64,000 nt of DNA from Alphaproteobacteria bacterium (GTDB taxonomy: Bacteria > Pseudomonadota > Alphaproteobacteria > Rhizobiales > Xanthobacteraceae), in NCBI GenBank assembly GCA_016869215.1, contig VGEP01000010.1:84104-148103 (forward strand). Reading direction: 5' to 3'. The notes below the pieces were generated by a model. The model did no database searches and had not been told where the DNA came from. It saw only the letters and a list, made by a program, of their open reading frames with translations. Below are positions 26,075-34,314 of the stretch, in pieces. Position 1 is the stretch's first letter. The number at the start of each line of letters is the position of its first letter. The translations under genes and the position numbers were made by a program.

Positions 26075-27559
26075 TCAGGCGTTGCGCGCGCTGGCCGCGC
26101 CTGAGCCTGCGATGCGGCCGAACACGGCGCCGGACATCAGGCCGGAGCCGCCGGGGTAGTTGAAGTAGAAGATGCCGCCGACGAGCTCGCCCGCGGCGTA
26201 GAGGCCGGGGATCGGGTTCATGTCGCTGTCGATCACCTGGCCCGAGTCCGGATCGATCCGCACGCCGCCGAAGGTGAACGACAGCCCGCAGCCGACCTGA
26301 TAGGCCTCGAACGGCGGCTCCTCGATGGTGTTGGCCCAGTTCGACTTGTTGACGTCGAGGCCCACGGTGCAGCGGCCGTCCTTGATATTCGGATTGAACT
26401 TGACGTCCTTCTTGACCGCGGCGTTGTACTTTTTGATCTCGTCGAGGAAGCCCTGCGGATCGACGCCCTCAAGCTTGTGGGCGAACTCCTCGATGGTGTT
26501 GGCGCTGACCTTCGACACCCGCTTGATGCGGTATTCGTCGCGCAGCATCGGCACAATTTTTCCGTCGAACACCTGCCAGGCGAAGTTGTTCGGCTGGCGC
26601 AACACCACGGCGCCGTATTTCGCATAGGTGTAGTTGCGGAAGTCCGCGCCCTCGTCGACGAAGCGCCGGCCGGTGGCGTTCACCAGAATGCCCCACGGAT
26701 ACGAGTGCTTCTGGAAATTGTCGCCCACGCTGAGGTCGCCGAATTCGGGGGCGTTGTAGTCCCACTGCACCGCGTGGCCGCCCGACCAGTTGCCGAAGCT
26801 CGACGCGCCGATGGCGAGCGCCATGTTGATGCCGTCGCCGGTGTTGTAGGGCGTGCCGCGCACCTTCGCGAGCTCCCAGCCCGCGCCCATGTAGCGCGTG
26901 CGCATCTCGGCGGAGGACTCGAAGCCGCCGCAGGCAATCACCACCGATTTCGCCCGCACCTCCTCGATCGCGCCGTTGGCCTTCACCTTCACGCCCTGCA
27001 CGGTCTTGCCGTCGTAGAGCAGCTCGAAGGCGCGGGTGCCGTAGCGGATCTCGATGCCGTTTTTCGCCGCGAGCTTCAGATGCTGGTCGATCAGGCCCGG
27101 GCCGCCGCCCTTGGATTCCACCGTGAGCCCGCCCCAGAACTTGAACTTGCCATCGATCAGGTACGCTTGCCGGCCCCAGATCGGATCGAACTTCATGCCC
27201 TTGCCGTGCAGCCAGCGCATCGCGTCGCGCGAGCGGCCGACCAGGCGGTCGCACAGGTCGCCGTCGGTGCGGTACTGCGTGATGCGGAACATGTCGTCGT
27301 AGAACTGGTCCTGGGTGTAGGTGCCGAAGTCGGAGCGGTCGATCTCGGCCGCGGTCAGGTCCGGCATGATGGCCTTGAGGTCGTCGACGCCGTCGTACAC
27401 GCAGCGGAACGCGCCCGCGGTGAAGCGCGAATTGCCGCCCATCAGCTCCTTCGGCGCGCGCTCCAGCATCAGCACCTTGGAGCCCTTCTCGGCCGCCGCC
27501 TGCGCCGCGCAGAACGCTGCGTTTCCGGCGCCGACCACCACCACGTCCCAGTTCGCCAC
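26075..27559 (-). CDS. FAD-dependent tricarballylate dehydrogenase-like flavoprotein (TcuA type)
   Basis: The protein has 494 residues. The N-terminal FAD motif VVVGAGNAAFCAAQAAAEKG and the C-terminal FGGVRIDPDSGQV with GLYAAGELVGG place it in the FrdA/succinate dehydrogenase-like flavoproteins, closest to TcuA (tricarballylate to cis-aconitate). The GTG at 27559 is preceded by GGGAGGGA with 9-base spacing; a TTG two codons upstream is too close to that site. No tcuB or tcuC is adjacent. TcuA partners normally include an Fe-S electron carrier, so the specific name is tentative; 3-oxosteroid dehydrogenase-like members are the alternative. Confidence 0.78.
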   Translation of the reverse strand: MANWDVVVVGAGNAAFCAAQAAAEKGSKVLMLERAPKELMGGNSRFTAGAFRCVYDGVDDLKAIMPDLTAAEIDRSDFGTYTQDQFYDDMFRITQYRTDGDLCDRLVGRSRDAMRWLHGKGMKFDPIWGRQAYLIDGKFKFWGGLTVESKGGGPGLIDQHLKLAAKNGIEIRYGTRAFELLYDGKTVQGVKVKANGAIEEVRAKSVVIACGGFESSAEMRTRYMGAGWELAKVRGTPYNTGDGINMALAIGASSFGNWSGGHAVQWDYNAPEFGDLSVGDNFQKHSYPWGILVNATGRRFVDEGADFRNYTYAKYGAVVLRQPNNFAWQVFDGKIVPMLRDEYRIKRVSKVSANTIEEFAHKLEGVDPQGFLDEIKKYNAAVKKDVKFNPNIKDGRCTVGLDVNKSNWANTIEEPPFEAYQVGCGLSFTFGGVRIDPDSGQVIDSDMNPIPGLYAAGELVGGIFYFNYPGGSGLMSGAVFGRIAGSGAASARNA

Positions 27560-27669
27560 GATCAAGTCCCTCCCAGGCCCACCGGAGGGTGGGCGATGAA
27601 TCAGGGGTGTTAAGCGCCAAATTGGAGGGGAGGAGTCAAGGGTGGGGGTGGGCGTGGTGGCGCGGCTTC

Positions 27670-27767
27670 GTAGCCCGGATGGAGCGGAGCGAAATCCGGG
27701 GCGGCCTCTCGGGTCGGGGCAAGCCTATCCATCGTACCCGGGTTACGATTCGCTTCACCCGGGCTAC
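27670..27767. repeat. GTAGCCCGGATGGAG-type palindromic repeat
   Basis: The ends are inverted: GTAGCCCGGATGGAGCGGAG at the left and CGCTTCACCCGGGCTAC at the right. It lies just downstream of the lower-GC gene at 27782 and is related to the copies at 23811 and 28809. Confidence 0.8.
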
Positions 27768-27781
27768 ATACTTGCTGCTGG

Positions 27782-28237
27782 TCAATCGCGAAAGCGAATG
27801 GTCTTGTAGAGGATTCCCCACTCCAGACTGCGGGGATCGGCTATGGTCTCGTTGAGGTCCGGCACCGCCCAGCAATTGCCGAATCCTTCCGTTGGTTTGA
27901 TTATCTTGTCGTCGGAGTAGGAGTGGTAGCGCGCCATATTTGAGCTGCGCCCCGACCTGTTGGCCTTAAGCGTGAACTCGACTCTGTCCACGGTGCGCAC
28001 AGAGTTGTTTACTACGCCGACGAAGATGGGGTGCTTGTCGTCCTTGCATACAGAGTCACGTTTCGGATTGACCGTGAATTGCAATTTCGCTTCGTGCCGA
28101 TCATGCGTGAAGTGCTGGTAGGAATAGCCGATAGCGACCGCGGCAGCGACGAGTCCAGTGATGGCCAGCGCCGCGTATAGCAGCCACTTGAAAATCAGCC
28201 ACGAAATGCGGCGGAATGTATCTACAGCGTCGGCCAT
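27782..28237 (-). CDS. Membrane-anchored hypothetical protein, unusually AT-rich for the window
   Basis: The protein has 151 residues. One N-terminal transmembrane helix (LLYAALAITGLVAAAVAIGY) is followed by an extracytoplasmic domain with two cysteines (DSVCKDD and GNCWAVPD) that might pair. Its codon use is visibly more AT-rich than its neighbours (ATA, TCA, AAA and GTA codons are frequent), and repeats of one family lie on both sides (27670-27767 and, beyond the next gene, 28809-28886). This suggests recent arrival. The function is unknown. Confidence 0.65.
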   Translation of the reverse strand: MADAVDTFRRISWLIFKWLLYAALAITGLVAAAVAIGYSYQHFTHDRHEAKLQFTVNPKRDSVCKDDKHPIFVGVVNNSVRTVDRVEFTLKANRSGRSSNMARYHSYSDDKIIKPTEGFGNCWAVPDLNETIADPRSLEWGILYKTIRFRD

Positions 28238-28273
28238 AAAATCCCCTGCCAGGACAATGGCAAGCGTAGCCCG

Positions 28274-28717
28274 CTACTGCTCAATCTCCGGCTCCACCAG
28301 CGCCGCCAAATTCCGCAGCGAATCCTGCCAGCCGAGATAACACATCTCCGGCGGGATGACGTCGGGGATACCCTCCTGCACCACGTTCAGCTCGGTGCCG
28401 CACAACACCGCCTTGAGCGTGACCGTCACCACGATCTCGCCCGGCAGGTTGGGATCGTCGAACCGGTCGGTGTAGCGAAGCCGCTCGCCGGGCACGAGCT
28501 CCTTGTATTCGCCGCCGAAGGAATGGCTCTTGCCGTTGGTGAAGTTGCGGAACGACATCCGGAACGTGCCGCCGACCTTCGCTTCGAGATGGTGCACGGT
28601 GCAGGTGAAGCCGTTCGGCGGCAGCCACTTCGCCATGGCGTCGGCCTCGACGAAGGCGCGATAGACCTTCTCGGGCTTGGCGGTCAGGACGCGGTGCAGG
28701 CGGACGGTGCCGGGCAT
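28274..28717 (-). CDS. SRPBCC/AHSA1-family protein
   Basis: The protein has 147 residues, a single START-like fold. The opening VRLHRVLTAKPEKVYRAFVE and the AMAKWLPPNGF motif are characteristic of AHSA1-type proteins, followed by GGTFRMSF and LGWQDSLRNLAALVEPE at the C-terminus. Members bind small hydrophobic ligands in a cavity or act in stress responses. It is next to the AT-rich gene on the same strand, 36 bp apart. No specific ligand is known. Confidence 0.88.
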   Translation of the reverse strand: MPGTVRLHRVLTAKPEKVYRAFVEADAMAKWLPPNGFTCTVHHLEAKVGGTFRMSFRNFTNGKSHSFGGEYKELVPGERLRYTDRFDDPNLPGEIVVTVTLKAVLCGTELNVVQEGIPDVIPPEMCYLGWQDSLRNLAALVEPEIEQ

Positions 28718-28808
28718 GGCTGGTTCTCCAATGGCTGGCGACCTTACATCCTCCGCCCCGGCGTTGTAACGCGCGGGCGGGCGTTCGGGTCCGTTCTATC
28801 AGCAGCAA

Positions 28809-28886
28809 GTAGCCCGGATGGAGCGCAGCGAAATCCGGGGTAGCGCTTCGATTGTCCCGGGTTGCGCTTCGCTCCACCCGGGCTAC
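28809..28886. repeat. GTAGCCCGGATGGAG-type palindromic repeat
   Basis: The left end GTAGCCCGGATGGAGCGCAG and the right end GCTTCGCTCCACCCGGGCTAC are inverted. This is the cleanest of three copies in the window and sits between divergent genes. Confidence 0.85.
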
Positions 28887-28973
28887 GGGCACAGGCTGCG
28901 GCCCCATCGCGCCTTGCAAGGCGTGGCTGGATTTCCAACAATGCCCGCCACATCCAGCAACGCGGAATCCCGA

Positions 28974-29438
28974 ATGCTCACCCTGCAGAAATCCAACGTC
29001 ATCGCCGAAGCCATCCTCAAGAAGGGCCGCGAAATGAAGCTGCGCCCGCTGTGCGTCGTGGTCACCGACATCGGCGCCAGGATCAAGACGGCGCAGCGCG
29101 AGGACGGCTGCTCGCAGGCGCGCGTGGAAATGGCGCTCGGCAAGGCGGTGGCGTCGCTGGCGCTGGGGCGCTCCTCGGCGTTCGTGCGCGAGCGCCAGAA
29201 GCAGGGGCCGGAGTTCGTGGCGCAGGTGCAGAACTTCGTCGGCGAGCAGAAGATGTTCATGGTCGGCGGCGGCGAACTGATCCGCGACGAGGCGGGCAAC
29301 ATCCTCGGCGCGGTCGGCGTCACCGGCGCGACCGAAGACGAGGACGAACTGCTGGTCGCGCACGGCATCCGCGCGGCGGGGTTCAAGACCGACCAAGACC
29401 TCGCCCATCTCGGCGCGATGGTCCGTTCCAAGGCTTGA
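28974..29438 (+). CDS. GlcG/HbpS-like heme-binding protein
   Basis: The protein has 154 residues, a single domain of the GlcG/HbpS (DUF336) family: REMKLRPLCVVVTDIGARI near the start, the GKAVASLALGRSSAFV segment, and GGGELIRDEAGNILGAVGVTGAT with the conserved glycines near the end. Family members bind heme or serve beside catabolic oxidoreductases without a settled role. The ATG at 28974 follows GGAATCC; an ATG at 28941 would add 11 residues. It ends 31 bp before the Bug receptor start, so both are probably co-transcribed. Confidence 0.85.
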   Translation: MLTLQKSNVIAEAILKKGREMKLRPLCVVVTDIGARIKTAQREDGCSQARVEMALGKAVASLALGRSSAFVRERQKQGPEFVAQVQNFVGEQKMFMVGGGELIRDEAGNILGAVGVTGATEDEDELLVAHGIRAAGFKTDQDLAHLGAMVRSKA

Positions 29439-29469
29439 GGGGCGTCAACACATGGATGGGAGATTGACG

Positions 29470-30477
29470 ATGCGAACACTGACAGCCGCCGCGTGTCTGC
29501 TGCTCGTGGCCCTGCCCGCGCAGGCGCAGTCGGTCGAGGACTTCTACAAGGGCAAGTCGATCAATCTGGTGATCGGCTTCTCGGTCGGCGGCGGCTACGA
29601 CCTCTACGCGCGCCACCTCGGCCGCCATATCGGCAAGCACATCCCCGGCAATCCGACGATCGTGCCGCAGAACATGGCCGGCGCAGGCTCGCTTCGCGCG
29701 GCGAACTTCCTCTATTCGGCGGCGCCGAAGGACGGCACCGCGTTCGGCACCTTCGCGCGCACCACCGGCATCAACCCGCTGCTGGAGAGCGGCGCGACCT
29801 TCGACGGCACCAAGTTCTCCTGGATCGGCAGCGTCACCGACGACGTGTCGACCTGCATCACCTGGCACACCACGGCGATCAAGACCTGGCAGGACTTCAC
29901 CACCAAGCCGGTGACGCTCGGCGGCCAGGGCCCGTCGTCGGAGCCGGACATCTTCGCGCGGCTCTACAAGAACGTGTTCGGCGCGCCGATCAAGCTGGTC
30001 GCGGGCTATCCCGGCACCAACGAGATCACGCTCGCCATGGAGCGCGGCGAGGTCGACGGGCTGTGCGGCCTGTCGTGGAGCACGATCAAGACGCGGCACG
30101 CCAAGTGGCTCGCCGAAAAGCGGATCAACGTGCTGGTGCAGTCGTCGTTCAAGAAGGTCGCGGACCTCGGCGACGTGCCGCTGGTGCTGGACCTGACCAA
30201 GGACGCGGAGAAGCTGCAGATCCTCAAGCTGATCCTCGCGGCGCAGGAGATGGCGCGGCCGTTCGCGGCGCCGCCCGGCATCCCCGCAGACCGCAAGGCC
30301 GCGCTGGTCGCGGCGTTCGACAAGACCATGAAGGACCCGGAGTATCTCGCCGAGGCGCAGAAGGCGCGGATCGAGGTCAACCCGGTGAGCGGTCCGGCCA
30401 TCGACAAGCTCCTGGCCGAACTTTACGCGACGCCGAAGGACGTGGTGAAGAAGGCGAGCGAGGCGATCACGAAGTGA
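29470..30477 (+). CDS. Bug/TctC-family solute receptor (divergent member)
   Basis: The protein has 335 residues with a Sec signal ending PAQAQS. The opening VIGFSVGGGYDLYARHLGRH and PTIVPQNMAGAGSLRAANFL are of the TctC type, but the segment around residue 140 (CITWHTTAIKT) is longer than in the other Bug receptors here. GGGAGATTGACG precedes the ATG at 29470. The ligand is unknown; no tctAB genes are nearby. Confidence 0.85.
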   Translation: MRTLTAAACLLLVALPAQAQSVEDFYKGKSINLVIGFSVGGGYDLYARHLGRHIGKHIPGNPTIVPQNMAGAGSLRAANFLYSAAPKDGTAFGTFARTTGINPLLESGATFDGTKFSWIGSVTDDVSTCITWHTTAIKTWQDFTTKPVTLGGQGPSSEPDIFARLYKNVFGAPIKLVAGYPGTNEITLAMERGEVDGLCGLSWSTIKTRHAKWLAEKRINVLVQSSFKKVADLGDVPLVLDLTKDAEKLQILKLILAAQEMARPFAAPPGIPADRKAALVAAFDKTMKDPEYLAEAQKARIEVNPVSGPAIDKLLAELYATPKDVVKKASEAITK

Positions 30478-30486
30478 CCGCGCCCG

Positions 30487-30903
30487 ATGGATCGCGGCGT
30501 CAGCCTGCCGGCCGGCTTTGACGCGATGCGGGCGTTCCTGCACGCGCAATGGGAAGACGGCGGGAGACGGTCCGAGGATTTGGCGATCCTGCTCGGAAGC
30601 CTGGACCGCGGCACTGCGCAGGACGGCGCACCGGCCGATCCCGCGCAATGGAGCGACTGGATCGACGCGGTGCTGACGGTCCGGCCGGACCTGAAGGGCC
30701 GGATCGAAGATGGCGGCGTCACGATCGGCCCAGGCGAGGCGTTCGAAGCGATGCGCGCGTTCCTCGCGGCGTACTGGGAGCGCGGCGGCCGCACCGAACG
30801 CGGCATCGGCGAAATCGCCGAAGCCCTGGACCGGGACCGCGCCACGGCCGGACTGCAACAACGCTGGTCTGCGGCGGTGCGGATGGCGCAGCCCCGGTCA
30901 TGA
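30487..30903 (+). CDS. Hypothetical protein made of two repeated domains
   Basis: The protein has 138 residues containing a tandem duplication: AMRAFLHAQWEDGGRR (residues 13-28) and AMRAFLAAYWERGGRT (88-103) are 75 residues apart, each followed by a helix ending SLDRG or ALDRD and then a tryptophan-containing helix (QWSDWIDAV and QRWSAAVRM). Each unit is probably a small three-helix bundle. No named family was recognised. It begins 9 bp after the Bug receptor and ends 16 bp before the CoxL-like gene, so all three are probably one transcript. Confidence 0.65.
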   Translation: MDRGVSLPAGFDAMRAFLHAQWEDGGRRSEDLAILLGSLDRGTAQDGAPADPAQWSDWIDAVLTVRPDLKGRIEDGGVTIGPGEAFEAMRAFLAAYWERGGRTERGIGEIAEALDRDRATAGLQQRWSAAVRMAQPRS

Positions 30904-30919
30904 CTGGTAAGACCGTCGC

Positions 30920-33235
30920 ATGCCTCCCCTGATCGGCGCCCGCATCGCCCGCCTGGAAGACGAGCCGCTGCTGCGCGGCAAGGGCCGCTTCGTCGACGAC
31001 ATCGCGCTGCCGGACGCGCTGCATGTTGCGTTCGTGCGGAGCCCGCATCCGCACGCGCTCATCAAGGGCATCGACAAGAGCGCGGCTCTGGCGCTGCAAG
31101 GCGTCCATGCGGTGCTCACCCTCGACGATCTCGCCAAGGTGATGGTCCAGCGCCGCATGGTGCGGCACTCCAATTCGGGCATGCCGCTCGACCGCGCCTG
31201 GGCCTTTGCGCTCGCCGACGGCGAGACGGCTTACGTCGGCGAGCCGGTGGCGATGGTGGTCGCCGGCGACCGCTATCTCGCCGAGGACGCCGCGGCGCTG
31301 GTCATGGTCGACTACGAGCCCCTGCCCTTCACGGCCGACGTGCGGAAGGCGAAAGACGGCCCGCCAGTGCGGCGCGAGCTGAAGTCCAACGTCGTCACCA
31401 GCTACAAGGTCGGCTTCGGCGACGCCGACGCGGCGTTCAAGGCCGCGGCCCACGTGTTCAAGACGCCGCTCTGGCAGCACCGCGGCGCGGCGCATTCGAT
31501 CGAGGCGCGCGGTACCATCGCCGAGGTGCGCTCAAGCGACGGCGGCATCACGGTGCATTCGTCGACCCAGAAGGCGCACGATCTCGCGCAGACGCTGACC
31601 TCGCTGATGGATTTCGACGCCGGATTGCGCGTCGCGGCGCCCGACATCGGCGGCGGCTTCGGGGCCAAGCTCTGCGTCTATTCCGAGGACGTCGCGGTGG
31701 TCGCTGCGGCGAAATTGCTCAACCGCTCGATCAAGTGGGCGGAAGACCGCCGCGAGTATTTCACCAACGCGGTGCATGAGCGCGACCAGTACTGGACGCT
31801 GGAGGTCGCGGCCGACAACGACGGCAAGGTGCTCGGCGTCCGCGGCACAGTGCTGCACGACACCGGGGCCTACACGCTGCAGGACCCGAACATTCCTTAC
31901 AATTCCGCGTCCACCATGAGCGGGCCTTACACCGTGGCCAATCTCGCGATGGAGGTCACGATCGCGATGACCAACACCGCGCCGGTGTCCTCGGTGCGCG
32001 GCGCAGGCTATCCGCAGGCCGCATTCGCAATGGAGCGGCTGCTCGATCTGGTGGCGCACGAGCTGAAGCTCGACCGCGCCGAGGTGCGGCGGCGCAACCT
32101 CATCCCGGCGTCGAAGATGCCCTACGAGAAGCCGCTGAAAACCCGCGCCGGCATGACGATCCAATACGACAGCGGCGACTATCCGGCGTGCCAGGACGAG
32201 GTGCTCAAAGCCGCGGGCTGGGCGGAGTTTCCGGAGCGCCAGGCGGAGGCGCGCGCGCAAGGCCGCTACATCGGTATGGGGCTGGCGCACGGTGTCAAGG
32301 GCTCGGGCCGTGGGCCGTTCGAGTCGGGGCTCGTTCGCGTTTCGAGAACCGGCAAGGTCACGATCTTCACCGGCGCCTCCGCCATGGGCCAGGGTCTTGC
32401 GACCGCGATGGCGCAGATTGCGGCGAGCCAGTTGGGCATTTCCGCCGACAAGATTTCCGTGGTCGCGGGCGACACCGCGACCGTTTCGCTCGGCCTCGGC
32501 GGCTTCGCCAGCCGGCAGACCGTCACCGCGGGTTCCTCGGTGATGCTCGCGGCGAAGGCCGTGGCCGACAAGGCGAAGAAGGTCGCCTCGCATGTGCTGG
32601 AGGCCGACGAAGGCGATTTGGAGCTTGCCGACGGCGAGGTGCGGGTCGCGGGCGCGCCGCAGCTCGCGATGAAGCTGTCCGAGATCGCGCGCATTCTGCA
32701 AGGCGCGCCGGGCTACGGCTTCCCGCCCGGCGTCGATCCGGGCCTCGAAGCCAACGTCATGCACCGCACCGACGCGCTGTGCTACGCCAACGGCTGTCAC
32801 GCCGCCGAGGTCGAGGTCGATCCCGAGACCGGCGCGGTGACGATCCTGCGCTATGTCGCGATCCAGGACTCCGGCGTGCTGATCAATCCCACGATGGTCG
32901 AAGGCCAGATCCACGGCGGCGTCGCGCACGGCATCGGCAACGCGCTCTACGAGTGGATGGGCTACGACGAGCAGGGCCAGCCGGTGACCACGACCTTTGC
33001 CGACTACCTGCTGCCGTCGGCGACCGAGGTGCCGATGGTCGTGACGCTCGCCAAGCAGACGCCCTCGCCGCTCAATCCGCTCGGCGTCAAGGGAGTCGGC
33101 GAGGCCGGCACGATCCCGGCCGCGGCGGCACTGATTTCGGCGGTCGAGGATGCGCTGTCGCCGTTCAACGCGCGGATCGAGCACTTCCCGTTAAGGCCGA
33201 TGGAGATCGTGCGGATGGTGCGCGGCGCGCAGTGA
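30920..33235 (+). CDS. Molybdenum hydroxylase large subunit, CoxL/xanthine dehydrogenase family, without small subunits nearby
   Basis: The protein has 771 residues. It shows the usual order for the aldehyde oxidase/xanthine dehydrogenase/CoxL family: an N-terminal a/b hammerhead (ARLEDEPLLRGKGRFVDD), the GGGFGAK molybdopterin-cytosine-dinucleotide motif at about residue 240, the substrate-site loop VRGAGYPQA in place of the form I CoxL motif, and the catalytic Glu in VGEAGTIPA near the C-terminus. The loop is of the form II/hydroxylase kind, so this is not a CO dehydrogenase. FAD and Fe-S partners are not adjacent here. Confidence 0.9.
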   Translation: MPPLIGARIARLEDEPLLRGKGRFVDDIALPDALHVAFVRSPHPHALIKGIDKSAALALQGVHAVLTLDDLAKVMVQRRMVRHSNSGMPLDRAWAFALADGETAYVGEPVAMVVAGDRYLAEDAAALVMVDYEPLPFTADVRKAKDGPPVRRELKSNVVTSYKVGFGDADAAFKAAAHVFKTPLWQHRGAAHSIEARGTIAEVRSSDGGITVHSSTQKAHDLAQTLTSLMDFDAGLRVAAPDIGGGFGAKLCVYSEDVAVVAAAKLLNRSIKWAEDRREYFTNAVHERDQYWTLEVAADNDGKVLGVRGTVLHDTGAYTLQDPNIPYNSASTMSGPYTVANLAMEVTIAMTNTAPVSSVRGAGYPQAAFAMERLLDLVAHELKLDRAEVRRRNLIPASKMPYEKPLKTRAGMTIQYDSGDYPACQDEVLKAAGWAEFPERQAEARAQGRYIGMGLAHGVKGSGRGPFESGLVRVSRTGKVTIFTGASAMGQGLATAMAQIAASQLGISADKISVVAGDTATVSLGLGGFASRQTVTAGSSVMLAAKAVADKAKKVASHVLEADEGDLELADGEVRVAGAPQLAMKLSEIARILQGAPGYGFPPGVDPGLEANVMHRTDALCYANGCHAAEVEVDPETGAVTILRYVAIQDSGVLINPTMVEGQIHGGVAHGIGNALYEWMGYDEQGQPVTTTFADYLLPSATEVPMVVTLAKQTPSPLNPLGVKGVGEAGTIPAAAALISAVEDALSPFNARIEHFPLRPMEIVRMVRGAQ

Positions 33236-33253
33236 GCGCGCCGCCGTTGCACC

Positions 33254-34228
33254 CTACTTCTTCGCCCCCGAGGCCTTGATGATCGGGCCGAACTTGGCGG
33301 CATCGGCCTTGATGCGCGCGGTGAACTCCACCGGCGACGTCGCACCGACGTGGATGCCCTGCCCGGCGAGCCGCTGTCGCAGATCGGGATCGGCGACCGC
33401 CTTGGCGAACATCGCGTGCAGGTTGGCGATCGCCGCGTCCGGAGTCTTGCCGGGCGCAGTCAAGCCGAACCAGACGAACTCCGAGTTGACGTCCGCATGG
33501 CCGGCCTCGACGAAGGTCGGCACATCCGGGACTTCGGTCATGCGCGTCCGGGACGTCACCGCGAGCGGTCGCAGCGCGCCCGAGGCGATGTGACCTTTGC
33601 TCGGCAGCACGCCGACGAACATCATGTCGACGCGCCCGGCGACCAGATCGATCACCGCGGGCGCGGCGCCACGATAGGGGATATGCACCAGCGGCGCGCC
33701 GGTGGCTTTGCCGAACAATTCGCCGAGCAGGTGGCCCGCCGTGCCTACGCCTTGTGAGGCGTACGACAATCCGCCTTGCTTCTTCTTCGCCAGCGCCACC
33801 AGTTCCGCAACCGACTTGGCCTCGACCGCAGAGGGCACCGCCAGCATCAGAGGGAACGAGAACAGCGGCGTGATGTGCTTGAAGTCGGCGAGCGGATCGT
33901 AGGGCGTGCCCGCGGGCATCGCCGGGTTGATCACGTGGGTGGCGTAGCTCGACAGCATGATGGTGCGCCCGTCCGGGGCCGCATCCTTGAGGCCGACGGT
34001 CGCGACCACGCCGCCGCCGCCGGGGCGGTTCTCGATCACGAACTTGGGTCCGCCCATCTGCTCGACCTTGGCGGCGATGGTGCGCACGCCGATGTCGGAG
34101 CTGCCGCCGGCGGCGACCGAAACCACAATCGTGACCTGCGATTGCGCCGCGGCGGGCGCGCCGGCAATCGCCAGCCCTGCGGCCGCCACGAGTGGCGCGA
34201 TAGTCCGGTGACCGAATCGACGAAGCAT
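33254..34228 (-). CDS. Bug/TctC-family solute receptor
   Basis: The protein has 324 residues with signal peptide (APLVAAAGLAIAGAPAAAQS) and the motifs VVSVAAGGSSDIGVRTIAAK, VIENRPGGGG, APDGRTI and HIPYRGAAP. The ATG at 34228 has AGGGAGGA upstream. It is convergent with the CoxL-like gene (19 bp apart) and divergent from the binding-protein gene at 34315, with an inverted repeat between them. The ligand is unknown. Confidence 0.92.
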   Translation of the reverse strand: MLRRFGHRTIAPLVAAAGLAIAGAPAAAQSQVTIVVSVAAGGSSDIGVRTIAAKVEQMGGPKFVIENRPGGGGVVATVGLKDAAPDGRTIMLSSYATHVINPAMPAGTPYDPLADFKHITPLFSFPLMLAVPSAVEAKSVAELVALAKKKQGGLSYASQGVGTAGHLLGELFGKATGAPLVHIPYRGAAPAVIDLVAGRVDMMFVGVLPSKGHIASGALRPLAVTSRTRMTEVPDVPTFVEAGHADVNSEFVWFGLTAPGKTPDAAIANLHAMFAKAVADPDLRQRLAGQGIHVGATSPVEFTARIKADAAKFGPIIKASGAKK

Positions 34229-34262
34229 GGCGTCCTCCCTGAAAGGAGACGCATGTTGTCTA

Positions 34263-34283
34263 ATTTGCACGCGCGGTGCAAAT
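34263..34283. promoter_or_regulatory. Candidate operator: perfect inverted repeat between divergent genes
   Basis: ATTTGCAC, spacer GCGCG, GTGCAAAT gives two exact 8-base arms. It lies 35 bp from the Bug receptor start and 32 bp before the ATG of the gene at 34315. It resembles sites of TetR- or GntR-class dimers, but no regulator gene is adjacent. Confidence 0.55.
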
Positions 34284-34314
34284 ATCCGATCCGCTGGTCA
34301 GAACGAGGATCGGA

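Noticed and set aside
30920..33235. CO dehydrogenase (form I CoxL)
   Set aside because: The form I active-site motif is absent; the loop VRGAGYPQA and those of the other two CoxL proteins are of the general hydroxylase kind.
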